DNA of 64,000 nt, taken from assembly GCA_963969395.1 (NCBI GenBank), contig OZ017795.1, positions 20,999,063-21,063,062 on the forward strand. Direction: 5' to 3'. Shown piece after piece: positions 34,526 through 46,810 of the stretch. How positions within the stretch are numbered: the stretch's first letter is position 1; each line of letters starts with the position of its first letter. The notes under the pieces are model-generated. The model saw only the letters and a program-made list of their open reading frames with translations, had not been told where the DNA came from and did no database searches. The DNA is from Pseudoscleropodium purum (Eukaryota > Streptophyta > Bryopsida > Hypnales > Brachytheciaceae). The translations under genes and the position numbers were made by a program.

Positions 34526-34529
34526 TCAA

Positions 34530-34916
34530 AATGTAGGAATAATGTTTGAAGTGGAATTTCAGACCTCATTTAGGCATAGTAGTATAAAATTTCAGAGAAA
34601 AATTGGAACTAGAAAAGTTATTAAATCAAGTTAACTTTCACCTCCAAAAATCCTTTTGATGTTTTGAGCTTCCGATCAAAAGTTATGAACAAATTTCAAA
34701 GAAGATGTTTGAAAATGTAAAAAAATACATCCCTTCCAACTCCTTATTGAAATTTGTTCATAATTTTAGGTTGAAAACTCAAAATATCAAATGAATTCTT
34801 GGAGATGAAAGTTAAATTGGTTTAACAACATTTTTTAGTGCAAATTTTTCTTTGAATTGTTATTCTATTATGCCTAAATGAGGTCTAAAATTCTCCTTCA
34901 AACATTATTCCTAAAT
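34530..34916. mobile_element. palindromic MITE, family P, copy 2
   Basis: An inverted repeat of about 387 bases. TAGGAATAATGTTTGAAG at the left is complemented by CTTCAAACATTATTCCTA at the right. The arms also share CCTCATTTAGGCATA / TATGCCTAAATGAGG. The whole is related to the copy at 7060-7434, including the centre words TCCCTTCCAACTCCTT. Confidence 0.75.
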
Positions 34917-35379
34917 TTTAAACTTTACCATGAGTAATTGAATTTGTACAAATTCTCTTTTACATATTCCATATGAGTTGTTTCACTTGCTACCACCCCA
35001 TATGCATATAAAGAGATTCTCTTCCCAAATATAAATCCAGGGTTCCATTTGAATTTTAGTCACAAAATCCCTTGTTTAAGAGGTGGTGTTCTTTGCCAAT
35101 CACTCAATTGAGGCCATTTTAGCTAGAAGCGACTTAACACTTCTAAAGTCCAAAATTTCAAAAGATATATTTTCTAAAGATACATTGTTGAAGGCTATGT
35201 AGTATATTTTCACATAAAGAAATTTGCTATCCCACATCATGCAAATAGTGCTTTAAGATTCTCTCCACAAAATTGATTGTCTATATATTGAAAATGATAA
35301 CAAAAGTTATGTGGTGCTATACACACATTCTATATACTCTCATATTTAAAAATATAAGTGAAGATCTGAAATTAACCCC

Positions 35380-36140
35380 TGAAGTTCTATGACTATGTTT
35401 ACCAAAAACATTCCAAAATTGCCATCATTACATGAAATTTGAGGCCTCCAACAGCCCGTTTTGGACCTGTTCCCATCATTGTTTCCCTATTGTTCCCCCA
35501 TAGCAAAAGAGACAACCAGCTTTTTCCACAAAAGAAATTGAAAAAAAAATTAATTAATTAATTCTTAGAATGAAAAAAAAAGTTGAATTTAAAAATAATA
35601 AAAAATTGGGGGCAATGAGATGGCACTCTCTTGGCTACATCAAACTACACCGCTAGCCGCATTCACTGCATTCTTAGGGCTAAATTACTTGTAGGCTCTT
35701 GGAGCCTCAAATTTCATCTAATGTTTTAGTATAAGTACCAAATTTTTGAAATTTTTTTGACACATGCAATTGTAGGATCTTGTAGTATGCTGACTTGAGA
35801 ACATGTGGTAAGTATTTCAAAAAAATTTACTGCGTGAATTGCAAGAGATTAGCATTCAAATTCATTGAAATCATTTTTTTGGCCTTATAAAAAACTGGGC
35901 AGCTACATTTTACAAGCTCACTTTTCTGTGAAAATATGTCTAAAATGGTGGTTCTTCTTTGGATTCTTTTTTTGAAATAAGTTATGCATGTGCTTGAAAA
36001 ATTTCAGATCATTTGGAATTGTACCACATGTACGAAAAAAATAGTAAGTAGAAAGTAAAAGAGAATGATTCAAAATACTATACTATTAAGAATTTCATTA
36101 TGGAATTGAAAAATGTCAATCCCAATGATTAATAAACAAT
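35380..36140. repeat. dispersed repeat of unknown class, copy 1
   Basis: It shares many words in the same order with 40915-41390: GACTATGTTT(T)ACCAAAAA, CCAAAATT(G/A)CCAT, GAATTGCAAGA-like, TTTGGCC, GTCCAAAATG(G/A)TGGT(T/G)CTTCTTT, GCTTGAAAAATT and TATGGAATTGAAAAATG. Divergence is high. No coding content or inverted ends are seen. Confidence 0.6.
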
Positions 36141-36449
36141 TCACATCCTATGATTTAATTTTCTTCCCAAAATATTAAAAATTGAGTGAGATAGGGAACT
36201 TCAAAGTTTATTTTAGAATAGAGAATCCATAATTGCCCACAAACAAAAAGGTCTTTATAACTTTGGCTCATTGATCAAAATGGAATGATTCAAATGTTTT
36301 CAACATGTTTTTGTTTCTAAAAAATCTTAATCAAAATAGAATGATTTAAAGCTTTCAACTAAAAAATCAATTTTTAAGTTTTGTTTCTAAAAAAGTGATT
36401 TTTTTATCTACCCAAACTACCCATTTACAAAAAAAGTAACATATTAGGC

Positions 36450-36729
36450 ATGGTTGTCATAACGGGCAAATTAGGGTCATCGGACGGGACGGATGGACAA
36501 ACGGTCTGGACGGCTTTAATTTTGTAACTTGTGCAATTTTGTGGAATGACACGTCACCTCGTCCGCGCCTTGACGATCTCGTTTGCGCCCAACATGTTCC
36601 TTAATCCACAAGGCATCCACGTGGCCTATTTTTCCGTTATCAGAAAGTCAACTATGTGTTGACTGTATCGGACGGGCGGGACTTCTAACGGACAGGCGAA
36701 CCGGACGTCCGTCCACTATGACAACCATA
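36450..36729. mobile_element. Mutator-type MITE with 9-base target duplication
   Basis: The ends ATGGTTGTCATA and TATGACAACCAT are inverted complements. The element is flanked by the 9-base direct repeat ATATTAGGC (36441-36449 and 36730-36738), the length typical of Mutator-like transposition. Its 280 bases are GC-rich with many CGGAC/GTCCG words, unlike the host stretch. No transposase; the short frame inside is accidental. Confidence 0.8.
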
Positions 36730-36739
36730 ATATTAGGCC

Positions 36740-38980
36740 ATAATTTTTTTTTCTCATATTTTTAAATGTCATGAAATTTACTACATATAAAAGATATTCC
36801 TTGTCCCCACCTTACATTAAAATTTGGGCTAAAAATATGGAATTCTTCAATCACATGTATTTACTCCAAATTGCTATGTAGCTAGAAAATGTTCAAGAAA
36901 ATGCATTCATTTTGGTCCTTTAGGGGTTAAAAGAATACTTTAACCTACTACCACTTTCCTTCTATGATCACAAAGATTCAAAACACAATTTTAATAGATT
37001 CATTTACGTAATAGTTATTAGTATTTATCATTTCACTATCAATGTTGCACACTCAAATATCAACATATACATAGAATAGAATATCAGCTTTACAAAGAAT
37101 CTATTGCAATACCAATGAGTGGTTTGAACTTTATTTTTCCTCTTAATTTATTTAACCATATTTTTTTCAGTTCACATTGCAAATCATAAATGTAAATGGT
37201 TCCTCCTTTTAAAAAAAAATTACTCAACCGTCTTTTCCAAAATAAAACATAGTTTTATATAAATGAATTATTAGATATTCAAAAGAATTGTTATCCTTTA
37301 GCAAAGCAAGACATTTTATTAGATTTAGATGTAAAGCTTTTGTAGATCCTCTATGTTCTTAAAACTCCAAACAAGTCCAACAATTTGTATTAGAGTGGGT
37401 GGAGAATAAAGAAAATTTTGGTAATAAATATGGAATTGATGCATGCCTAGCTTAAACATTGCAAAGTACTATTTGATATCTACAACATTGATTGTAGTAT
37501 AATAGAAAGCACGTTAACTAGGACGCAATCACAATAAATATTAAAATATTTTCAAGTAAACTATCAACATTTCAAGCTTCTACGATGATATATTAATTCA
37601 AAGTAACATTCAACTTCCATGATGATATATGATTGGAAAGATTTATCATTCAAAGAATTTAATTCTAAAAATGAGAGATCCTACAATTGAAACTACACTA
37701 GAGACAACCAATACTTCAACCTTTACCTATCTACAAGAAGACATTGTAAAGATTCTACCTTGTCCTAAAAGATCTAAACATTAAGCATTTATTACAGATA
37801 CTCTAAAGATAGTTTACATTGTTGCACCTATATAATTGTTTTCAAAATTTTAGAGATAAAGAATATTAATAAATAAAAATCAATCTTTATAATAGATCCA
37901 ACTTTCTTCAATATAATTTTTGTAGATGATTCTTTAGAATTTACACCTCTTTTAGGATTTAATATAAAGTATTTGCAATGTCGACTCCAAAATTCATTGT
38001 CTCCATCTACATGTTGAAAGAACAAGTTCTTTGATGTAGACGTATAATATTGTTTTTGGAGGTGATTCCCCAGGGCTCATATGTCTTGTTGGGTTGCTTC
38101 AAAAGACACTAGTGTACCTTGTACCTTTGCCACAATCAAAATAAAAGTAAAAGTAATTTTATTAAAAAAAAATATTAACACATAAAAACTTGAAAATTCA
38201 ATAATTTCACATCGTTGGTCTAAAGGCTACAAAACAAAGCCTTTACACCCTTCTTCATTGAGGGCTTCCCAATGGCAGCAAGAATGCGATCAAGGACACA
38301 CGGTCCTACTAATTTCAAAGTAACAAACTAACTAACTAAACCTAACTTATTATAGTGTTTTATTTTCTAGCATTTTGTACCAAAATAATTGACCTAGCCC
38401 TTAGAACATAAACAATAAAATTTTGGATGAAATTGCCAAAATTATAAAAACTATAAAAATTTATTGGATGTAATCACCAGAGGATGGATGAAACAAAATT
38501 AAGGATATGTGATATGTGCTAATGTGGTATTTCCTATCCAATATGTGAATGAATGTGAAAATTGGAAGTGCCATTGTAACATTTTGTATCGCCACTATTG
38601 CATTTCATTAAAAATGAAAAAAAAAATTCCTAACTTATTATTAAAGGAATGGATGGATTAGAATGGATGGACCAATTGATCTTAACTTATTGCACTTGCA
38701 CTCACTCACACACTCATTGGGAACTAATCCCCCCCTCTATCTCAGTGTTGTTGCAATTCTTTTTCAATGGTTTCATTCCTTTTGCAGTATAGAATTGAAA
38801 ATGTATTGTTGTAGTACAAGAGAAGTATTGCAACAATAGACTTTGAATACTATACTGCGCAGTATTGTTTCAATAGGGGAGTACTTTCCTGATGGCAGGG
38901 CTGAAGTCTGCTTGTCGGTGGTCGAAATGTTCAAAACAATAAACGGATACCGTAAACCAATAAATAATATAATATAAAAA
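36740..38980. other. AT-rich gene-free stretch
   Basis: No gene recognised. A 14-base perfect palindrome (ATACTGCGCAGTAT) lies at 38852-38865 amid several AGTATTG words. A local GC rise begins near 38880. Confidence 0.4.
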
Positions 38981-38981
38981 A

Positions 38982-39330
38982 TCATAATACAAAAAGAATC
39001 CCAATTGCCAGCTGGCCAAACTTATAGTTTCCATGGCGGACACTTGGCATCTCGTAATTCAAGAGTCCCCCGTCTCGTTGGAATCTGTTGCTGGCAGAAT
39101 CTCTTGGAATCATGAATCTGTCTCTGGCTCGGACTGAGGATTTGGCAAACCCGACCTCGCTTGGCTCGAGCTCATGATTTCCCAAGAATTCGGCACTATT
39201 TTTAAACTCAGAGCTCTTTCCTTCAGTTTGTGCCAAGGAATCCACTTTCCGTCCATTTGGCCCCATGTTAAATTATTAAAAAAAAAAAATACCAAACCTA
39301 TCAGAAATGAACACCTGCGCATATCTGGAA
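38982..39330 (-). other. GC-richer segment with an open frame, identity unknown
   Basis: A minus-strand frame (39266-38982, 94 codons) has a composition that looks more protein-like than the surrounding frames, with segments such as SVRARDRFMIPRDSASN and EMPSVRHGNYKFG. A second frame overlaps it (39322-39110). No family is recognised and there are no clear splice sites. It may be a fragment of a gene captured by a repeat, or chance. Confidence 0.2.
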
Positions 39331-40090
39331 CAAAAGGGGATACAGGTAGGCCAGGGGAGGATTGACCCCTCTATTGCCCCGCCAAAGGGTAAATGTCAAA
39401 AATTGCCCCTTACTTTGTGCTGCGTACATTTTGTATTACCTCATGACCTCCAGCTAATCTGGGGTCTCTAATTGCAAATATGAATTCAGAATTTGAAAAT
39501 TTTATCATACGTGGTAAATAAAAAGTTTTCAGGGTTTTCTATAGGGTAAAACATGGGGCAATAGAGGGGTAAATCCTCTCTAGCTATATAGGTAGGTCTC
39601 GGTCTTCCAAATACAATCATGCATTGTCCATTTTTATTGAAGGATTTGTAAGGGGGAAAAAAATCATGCATCTAAAGTCTAAACAAATAATTTTTGTAGT
39701 TTCAAAAGGATAAATGGCGATGCAACCCAAAAATTTTGCTAGCTGACCCATTTCTAATTAGGGACCTATTCCCATTCGGTACAGGTTACTCTCTTTCTTT
39801 TTCTTTTTCTTAATAACAGATGGCAAGCCAGTGCATTAAAAGAAAAACACCAAGAAACAACTAAGCAGAAAGGTTGGACAAATGAAGAGAAAAGAGCATA
39901 AACAGAAGAAATTGGGCAAACTCAAAAGAAAGAGCAAGAAGGAAGGTCCCTAGAGGTCCAACTAATGGAATGCCCTCCCCTACTAGCTAACAAATTAGCA
40001 CAAAGCCAAGTATTATCGAGTTTGTACCAAATCCTCTTGGAGTTTTGAGGTTACTCTCTTTCCAATTAGTACAAGAAAGCAAGAGAAAAG
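39331..40090. other. gene-free stretch with a small inverted repeat
   Basis: GGGGAGGATTGACCCCTCTATTGCCCC (39354 on) is partly complemented by GGGGCAATAGAGGGGTAAAT near 39552-39571, giving arms of about 20 bases enclosing 170 bases. This may be a short MITE. No gene. Confidence 0.45.
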
Positions 40091-40094
40091 TTGT

Positions 40095-40810
40095 GATTAA
40101 TTATGGCACAATTTCCAATGTAGTTGTGGCGCATTACGATTGGGTGTAGTTTTGATCAATTTTGCAACCAATCCATAGTTGGAAACAAATAGACCTACAT
40201 GACAAGAATAAGTTGAACAAAATCTTCAATTAAAAAATTCTTAATAATTGTATTTTGAAAAATAAAATTCCAAAAAAAATGGAATCCTTCTAAACTCTAT
40301 TTTAGTACATGGGAAAATTTCTCCATTTAAGAAACTTGTGCTCTTGGATATGAGTAATTGCTTAAGTGATTGGAAATAAGTTGGTTACTACAACCCTTGG
40401 AAGACACCGACCCACTTCTAAATGACACACCATTATGGTGATATAGGTTGTTCTATTTATATGCAAGTAGAAATGAATAGTAATCAATTATGGTGCCTGT
40501 CCCAATGCAACTATGGATCATTATGATTTGCTATAAGTCTCTCAATGTTGCAATGAATCCTTGGTCAATTTTGTTTGCAGCCCGTGGTTGGAAATAGGAA
40601 GGTTTATATGAACAATATAGGTTGGTTAGACAAAATCTTTAGCTGAAATGCTTAGAATAACTATGTTTTGTTAAAAGAAAATTTTGTAAAATTATGGAAT
40701 TCTTCCAATCTTTATTTCTATACAAAGAAAAATTTCCGCAAACAAGAAACCAACACAACATATACATGTAATTCAGTAATTGCTTAAAATGATTGGAAAT
40801 GGATTGGCTA
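40095..40810. repeat. diverged tandem duplication (about 390-base unit)
   Basis: Two copies, about 40095-40400 and 40485-40810, share ordered words: GCATTACGATTGG-like / GATCATTATGATTTG, CCATAGTTGGAAA-like / CCGTGGTTGGAAA, GACAAAATCTT(T/C)A, GGAAT(C/T)CTTC(T/C), and TAATTGCTTAA(G/A)(A)TGATTGGAAAT. No coding content. Confidence 0.55.
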
Positions 40811-40914
40811 CTCTAAAGATATGTGGAGAATTGTATGTAGGCTATTGTTTTACATTTGCCACATAGACTATAATACATGTGCCAAAATATAGTGAGAGAG
40901 ACACTTGTGGATTG

Positions 40915-41390
40915 ATAATTAACCTCTGAATATAAATTTTTGACTATGTTTTTACCAAAAATGCTCCAAAATTACCATTTACAGTACAAGTTCTAATTTT
41001 TTTTAAACACTTTTGGACGCATGTAAGCATCAGGGTCTTCTAGTACAATGGTTTGAGAAGATGCGGAAAAATTTCAGAAATTTTCACAATATAGATTGCA
41101 AGATATTAGTGTTTGAATTGACAAAAATCCTTTCTTTGGCCCAACAAAAAATGCTCAATGATATTTTACATTTTCATATTTTTATGAAAAAATGTCCAAA
41201 ATGATGGTGCTTCTTTGAATTCATTCTTCAAGACAAGTTGGCTACATGCTTGAAAAATTCAAATAATTTGAAATTGTACAACATGTAGGGAAAACATAGT
41301 AAATAGAAAGAAGTAGATAATGATTCAAATATTAAATTGTTAAGAATTTAATTATGGAATTGAAAAATGACAATCCCAATGGTTGCAATG
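40915..41390. repeat. dispersed repeat of unknown class, copy 2
   Basis: The counterpart of 35380-36140, in the same orientation; the shared words are listed in that entry. A family G MITE follows about 150 bases later. Confidence 0.6.
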
Positions 41391-41544
41391 TTGGAATAAA
41401 AAATCTACATCCTACAATTTATTTATTTTTAAATATTAAAAATTGAGTTCAATTAGATATAATTGTATTATATTCAATTGTTGTGTATTTGATTTTAACC
41501 CAATTATATTCATCTCTAAAAATAGTTGAATGATATAATCCAAT

Positions 41545-41806
41545 TATGGAGAATTTCATTAAAACAACGGTATTTTGTTGAAATTGTGGGAAACTATTTT
41601 GGTAGAAGGCTGAAAATCTCAACAAAAAATGGGATTGTTTTTGGGACAAAGTTGTGAATTTTGTTGGTTTCATGAGCGGTTCGGCATGCCTATGCCTTCC
41701 ATGCACACATAGGATAGTGTTTTGTGACCCCATGTAGTAGAAAACTCTCTTTTGCCACTGTACAAATGGCATCCGGAATATCGCCATTTTAACAAAATTG
41801 CCTATA
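41545..41806. mobile_element. MITE, family G, long copy
   Basis: Inverted relative to the copy at 7510-7661. The right part reads, on the minus strand, ATAGGCAATTTTGTTAAAAT then GGCGATATTCCGGATGCC and ATTTGTACA, matching that copy's left part. The left part (GAATTTCATTAAAACAACGG) matches its right part inverted. The interior has about 110 bases that are absent from the short copy. Confidence 0.7.
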
Positions 41807-41809
41807 ATT

Positions 41810-43495
41810 CTAAATATTGTTGATAGTAGAAATTATTTTACATTCTAAATATCATTGTACAGTAGCTAAACAATAGAAATAAGGAGATTGCACACTAGTT
41901 CCTACTTCAATTTTTTTAAATGGAGGATGGGTCTTTTTGAACAACTACTATAAATTATATAGTCTTAAGTTCTAGTCTCCATCATTATATTAATATTTGG
42001 ATGTCATATTATAATTTGAATTTTACCATGTTCAAATATGACACCTTTTCACTCTTAAACTCTATTCGCTAGTTAGAAACCATCATTCTCATAGTGTTTG
42101 GATGTCATATATTAATCGAAACCTTATCATTCTCTAATATGATACCATGTTTGTGTAAAATATGAAACCATTTTGAAGCATGTCAAACATGTGGGAGGTG
42201 CAATTATAATGGTGAAAATTGAAAGTGTTTTATGTCATTGGGTTCGATTTAACATGAAGACAAACTTTTATCACTAGTATATATCTCGATGTAGAAACCT
42301 TCTATGCCAATTAAATACAAAAAAAATCCCATGTTGCATCCAAGATTGCTTTTCCAATCATATGGTAATTTAATTGAAACCTTCATTTGTCAAAAAATAA
42401 TGAAAAATTGAAAAAATTGAAAAATGCAAAATCTATACATCCTTTTCACATCCTCCCATTGTTGAATTACACGCTTTCATCAAAAATTGACGAATGGATT
42501 GTCAAGTTTAGGATGTTTAAATTTTACACAATATTATATTAGGTTCAATTTGTTCATGTGAACCACAATTCAATGCAATTAGCATTTACATTTATACCAG
42601 CCTAACCTATATATTGGAACAAGGTAAGAAAAGGGAAAAATGTGCATAATGAATCATAGAAACGCTCTAAGTTTTTGTCGTGAATGTTGGATGAAATAAT
42701 TGAATGATACTATTCTAGGATGAAAATGTGACGAACATTAAGCTTAATTACATTTATATTCACAACACTCTTGTTAATCAAGCCTAAACATCTCTAAGTT
42801 TTTCACCAATGAGAGTGCCCACATTTATAGATGTTCTTAATCCTAGAATGCTCAAGGAGCCATTTCGTGGCTTTGGGATGATTTTAGGTGGTTATAAGAA
42901 GACCTCAACAATAGATTTTTCATCCATTATTTTTTTTAATGACCTTGTATGTTGAGTTACAAAGAGTATCCAATGGAGTTTTTGGTCTATTTGATGTTTA
43001 TTTCCATATAATTGAGAAGTAATGAAAAAAAACAGATGGCAAAATTTGCCATTTCAATGTATTTTGGGAAATTGAGTAAATCTGAAATTTCTCCTTGAAA
43101 ATGACTATTTTTGAGTTTAAGTCCAACTTATAAAATGAAGGTCTTCTACTCTAGTTTCTACTCCAATTCGAATTTTAGAAAAATTCATAAAATTGAATAT
43201 TTTATTGTAATTTGAACTTCAACTTTATTTTTAATGAGAATTAAATGAGAATTATATAATAACATGGAAACTGAATTTACACCATGATTTCTTTCACTAA
43301 AATGTACACACATAGTGAAATTTTCAGATTTCTTGAGATAATTTTTATTTGATATAATTTTTTCTTCACTTTTTCTTCAAAAATTTGCATAAAAAGAAAA
43401 ATTCTCCAAAAAATTTAAAATTTTTATGAAGTATAGAAAACATGTAGCTTCATCTCTAAAAAATAAAAGTAAAAATTTTCATACACATCTACATA
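41810..43495. other. AT-rich gene-free stretch
   Basis: No gene, no complete element and no notable repeat recognised. Confidence 0.4.
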
Positions 43496-43499
43496 CAAA

Positions 43500-45430
43500 G
43501 TGGCAACAAACTAAGTGAGGGCAATGTTGTGTGAAACTAGTGGCCATAGGCCCAGGCGTTTCAGGGTTAACTTGCCCCTTGGTGTAAAGCGGCCCTTCCA
43601 GAGACAACATCACCAATTGCGGAAGGTGGAGTCCATATTGACCCCAGCAAAATAGCCCACACGTCAGCTGCCAGCAGACACAGTACGCTTAGCTGTTTAT
43701 CATCCTAGCTGGCAGCCCCCAATTTGCCAGCTGTCACGCAACCAGGACCCCTCCAACATCGCCGAGAGCACTCCACCCACCCACCTTACTCCACCTAGGC
43801 CCCTTCCCTCCCTCAGCTAGCCAGCCAACCACACGCCACGCCTTGTCCACCTCTGCTTCATTCAGCTAGCGCCCTGTCAAAGACTGCACTTATCCACTAA
43901 ATATTCTCTGCCATTCCTATTGGTCCACGTGGACCACTGAGACTCGATGCCTGCTGAGTTCGACCAACCGTTGGTCCGAGCCGGCGGATGCCCTTGGTGA
44001 GGGATTTCCAATTGGTTCCATCACTTGCAGTCTCACATGGCCTCATAGCGTAATGGTCACAAAACCCTGAACCCCAAGTACGTGGGGACCTGGTTGGCTA
44101 AAGCATATTATAAGTTAATGAATCTTACTTGAGTTTCCAGACCACACTCTTCCTTTCTTTCCTTCCTTACTTCCTTATATTATTATTAGTGTGGGCCGAC
44201 CTTAACATCAGCTCCTGTCCGGCAACTGTTTTCAACAGTACCAATCATCTCGTATCCACAAATCCACATCTCTACTTCTGTAGAAGAGATCTGAAAGTCA
44301 GATCATAGACCTTTCTTCACAATGAATTCTTTACAAACTCCAATGTGAGAATGATTGATCTCCATTATTTGATGTCTGTGGTTCCAGCGAACTGAACTGA
44401 AATGCGTGTTTGGGAATTGCAGCCAAGCCTATCTTAATGTAGGGTAATCATGCAAGAAAGAAAAACTAGCACTTCGGGGTGTAAGTCTGGGCGATTTTCA
44501 AACTCTGGAATGAGAGCGGAAAGATTTTTTCCTTTTTCTTCAATTCCTTGGCTTTGGTTTCACATGTAAAGTAAGTGACCGACACTCAAGGAAAAGCCAG
44601 AGTCAGAAGCGAAGGAAGAGTGAACGTAACATTCGGAAGCTAGTTAAGAGGCGTGAGAAGATTATTCAGTCGATGCAACGGCTGAATAGTTACCACTGAG
44701 ATGCGCCGCGGTTGAATTTCAGAACGTTCAGATCAGATAGGACGGTAGGAGATGATCGAAGAGCTCACATTGAACAGAAGGATTCTCGTTTTTTCTGGGT
44801 TTTAAGGGAATCTTGCTGTATTGGTTTGAATCTCAAACTACTGCAAGTTAGATCTCAAGCTGTAAGTTGAGTTGTATGTGGATCAGTGCTTCTTCAGCAA
44901 TTAAGTTGGTGATGGATGGATAATTTTATCGGTGATTCCGTATCAGACAGGCGGAATCTTCCCAGTTGGGATTTGGGCCAGCATGATCATGAGCAACTCA
45001 GTTGAGTGGACGGATACGGTATCTTAATTGACTTTGCAGAAGCTGCATTGGAAGTTTGGAAGTGAAGTTGGATCCAATGCTGACCACGTTGAGCCATTCA
45101 CATTGCGACTGCAATCAGACAGACGGAACTTCAGGAGCGCACGCAATTGAAGAAGATTCCACCACAAAGATTGCCAAAAGTAGTACAGGATCAGGACCTG
45201 TAGATTAGGGCGGACAAGGTAGAGAGACACCTAATAAGGACTAGGTCATTGTAAAGGAGGCCAAGTTATAAAAAATAATCGCCGCTTAGGACCTACCGAG
45301 GTGGGGCAGCAAGATTGGCGTTGAGCAGCGTTTCTTTTTGATAACTTGGCCTGCTTAGCAATTACTGGGCATAATGTCAAAGTAGGAAAGTTGAGTTGTT
45401 TGACTTCTTTGATTGCTTGATTAATCAAAG
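43500..45430 (+). promoter_or_regulatory. GC-rich island resembling a promoter and leader without a recognisable gene
   Basis: About 1.9 kb of markedly higher GC content, with sharp borders to AT-rich DNA. It contains C-rich tracts (43730-43860), a perfect 16-base palindrome TGGTCCACGTGGACCA at 43921-43936 around a CACGTG G-box, and a pyrimidine-rich tract at 44147-44178 typical of plant leaders. Possible donor and acceptor words are present on both strands, but no translation in any frame shows a known domain. The orientation is inferred from the order G-box then pyrimidine tract. It could be a promoter with a non-coding transcript, or the 5' remains of a gene whose coding part was lost. Confidence 0.35.
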
Positions 45431-46050
45431 CATGCCTCTATGGCTGAAGTTTCTTGCAATTAGATTATGTTAGGTGGATTCACATTCACTAAGTTAATAC
45501 TGGTTGGTAGTAGAGATTTCTCTTAAAATTTCTCTCATTGCTAGACCAATGAAATTTTCACTTCGTACCCACAGTTGTTGAAAATTTGCACAAGGTAGGC
45601 AGTGAGCATTAATAGTCTTAATCTACTTCTCCTTAACTAATCAAAACATGCTATGATGGCAAAACTGTCACGCATTGACATTATGGTTTGAATCTCCACT
45701 ATATATGGCAATGCATGCACCTTCTATGTGAAATACACACAAAATACGGACTATGTTGCAACCTAGATTGGACTTCTCAAACCTTGAATTAACACTTGAA
45801 CTCTAATTGTCTCCTTTTGGGACAAAATGAATTTTAGGTAGGCTTGTATGCAGCATTGTAGTTATTAGGCACTCAAGGTGTATAGTGACACTTTTGTGTC
45901 ACTATGCACTCCCCCCCTCAATTTTTATTTTACCACCCCCACCTATCATTTTGAATTTGATTTAAATTTTTTTATCTCAACCCCCCCTCACCCCCACCCC
46001 TTCTTGTAATCTTCAGAATACAAAGTTCTTGACAAACAATATGGGACAAA
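45431..46050. other. AT-rich spacer with poly-C runs
   Basis: No gene. Short poly-C runs occur at 45909-45916 and 45983-46000. Confidence 0.4.
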
Positions 46051-46057
46051 TGATAAC

Positions 46058-46285
46058 GTATCCAATATTGTATCCATATTCAGTACCCGTATTCAGAACC
46101 CGTATTCAGTACCCGTATTCAATATCCATATTTAATACATGTATTCAATACGCATATCCAATACCCGTATTCAGTACCTGTATTCAATATCCATATTCAG
46201 TACACGTATTTAGTACTCATATCCAGTATCCATACCCATATTTATACTTGTATTCGTATTTGTATTCAATATTTGTATTTTATAT
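46058..46285. repeat. 12-base minisatellite (CGTATTCAGTAC type)
   Basis: About 18 diverged units of (C/T)(G/A)TATTCA(G/A)TA(C/T)(C/A). Because the unit is a multiple of three and free of stops in one frame, an 86-codon open frame arises (46029-46289) that reads as Tyr/Pro/Val/Phe-rich tetrapeptides. I regard it as non-coding. Confidence 0.8.
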
Positions 46286-46810
46286 TTAAATGGCTCAGAT
46301 TAAATTTCACAAGATCAACATCTTGTGATTTTTTGAGAAATCAACGTCAATTTTGAGGGTAAGCATTTTTTTTCAAAAAAATCAATGGCTCACAAATTTT
46401 TTGAGAGAGGAGGGGGGAACTAATGGGAAACTGGGGTGGCAGGCGAGTTTTGGTGTACAGTACGATCTAAATTTTTGTTGTGATTGTTTGAAACTTCTTT
46501 TAGAAGATAGGAAGATCTATTGGCTTTAGGGGAATATAGTTTTTTATTTGAATTGTTGCCCAAGTCCCAAGGGAAAAATAACTTTGTGCCACTGTAAAGT
46601 AATGAATGAGAGTAAAAGCTATGCACAAAAAATCAGTTGTTGGGGCAACATAGAAAAAATCACAAAAAGTCAAAATAAAATTTTAAAAATTTCTATGTTT
46701 TTCATAGAAAGGAATTTTGTCTACATAGAAGATATGATTCATTCTTTTTGGATTAGTGATGAGAAAGTTATGAACAATCTTGTTTTTTGGACAATCTAAG
46801 CATCTTCTTG

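Noticed and set aside
36583..36765. Plus-strand frame of 60 codons
   Set aside because: It lies mostly inside the Mutator-type MITE and has no coding features.
38852..38865. 14-base palindrome ATACTGCGCAGTAT as a regulatory site
   Set aside because: No gene nearby and it sits among AGTATTG repeats; no reason to give it a function.
44035..44110. Possible tRNA gene (TAGCGTAATGG resembles an A-box)
   Set aside because: No B-box at proper distance and no cloverleaf closes.
46029..46289. 86-codon plus-strand frame
   Set aside because: Generated by a 12-base tandem repeat without stops; no other coding sign.
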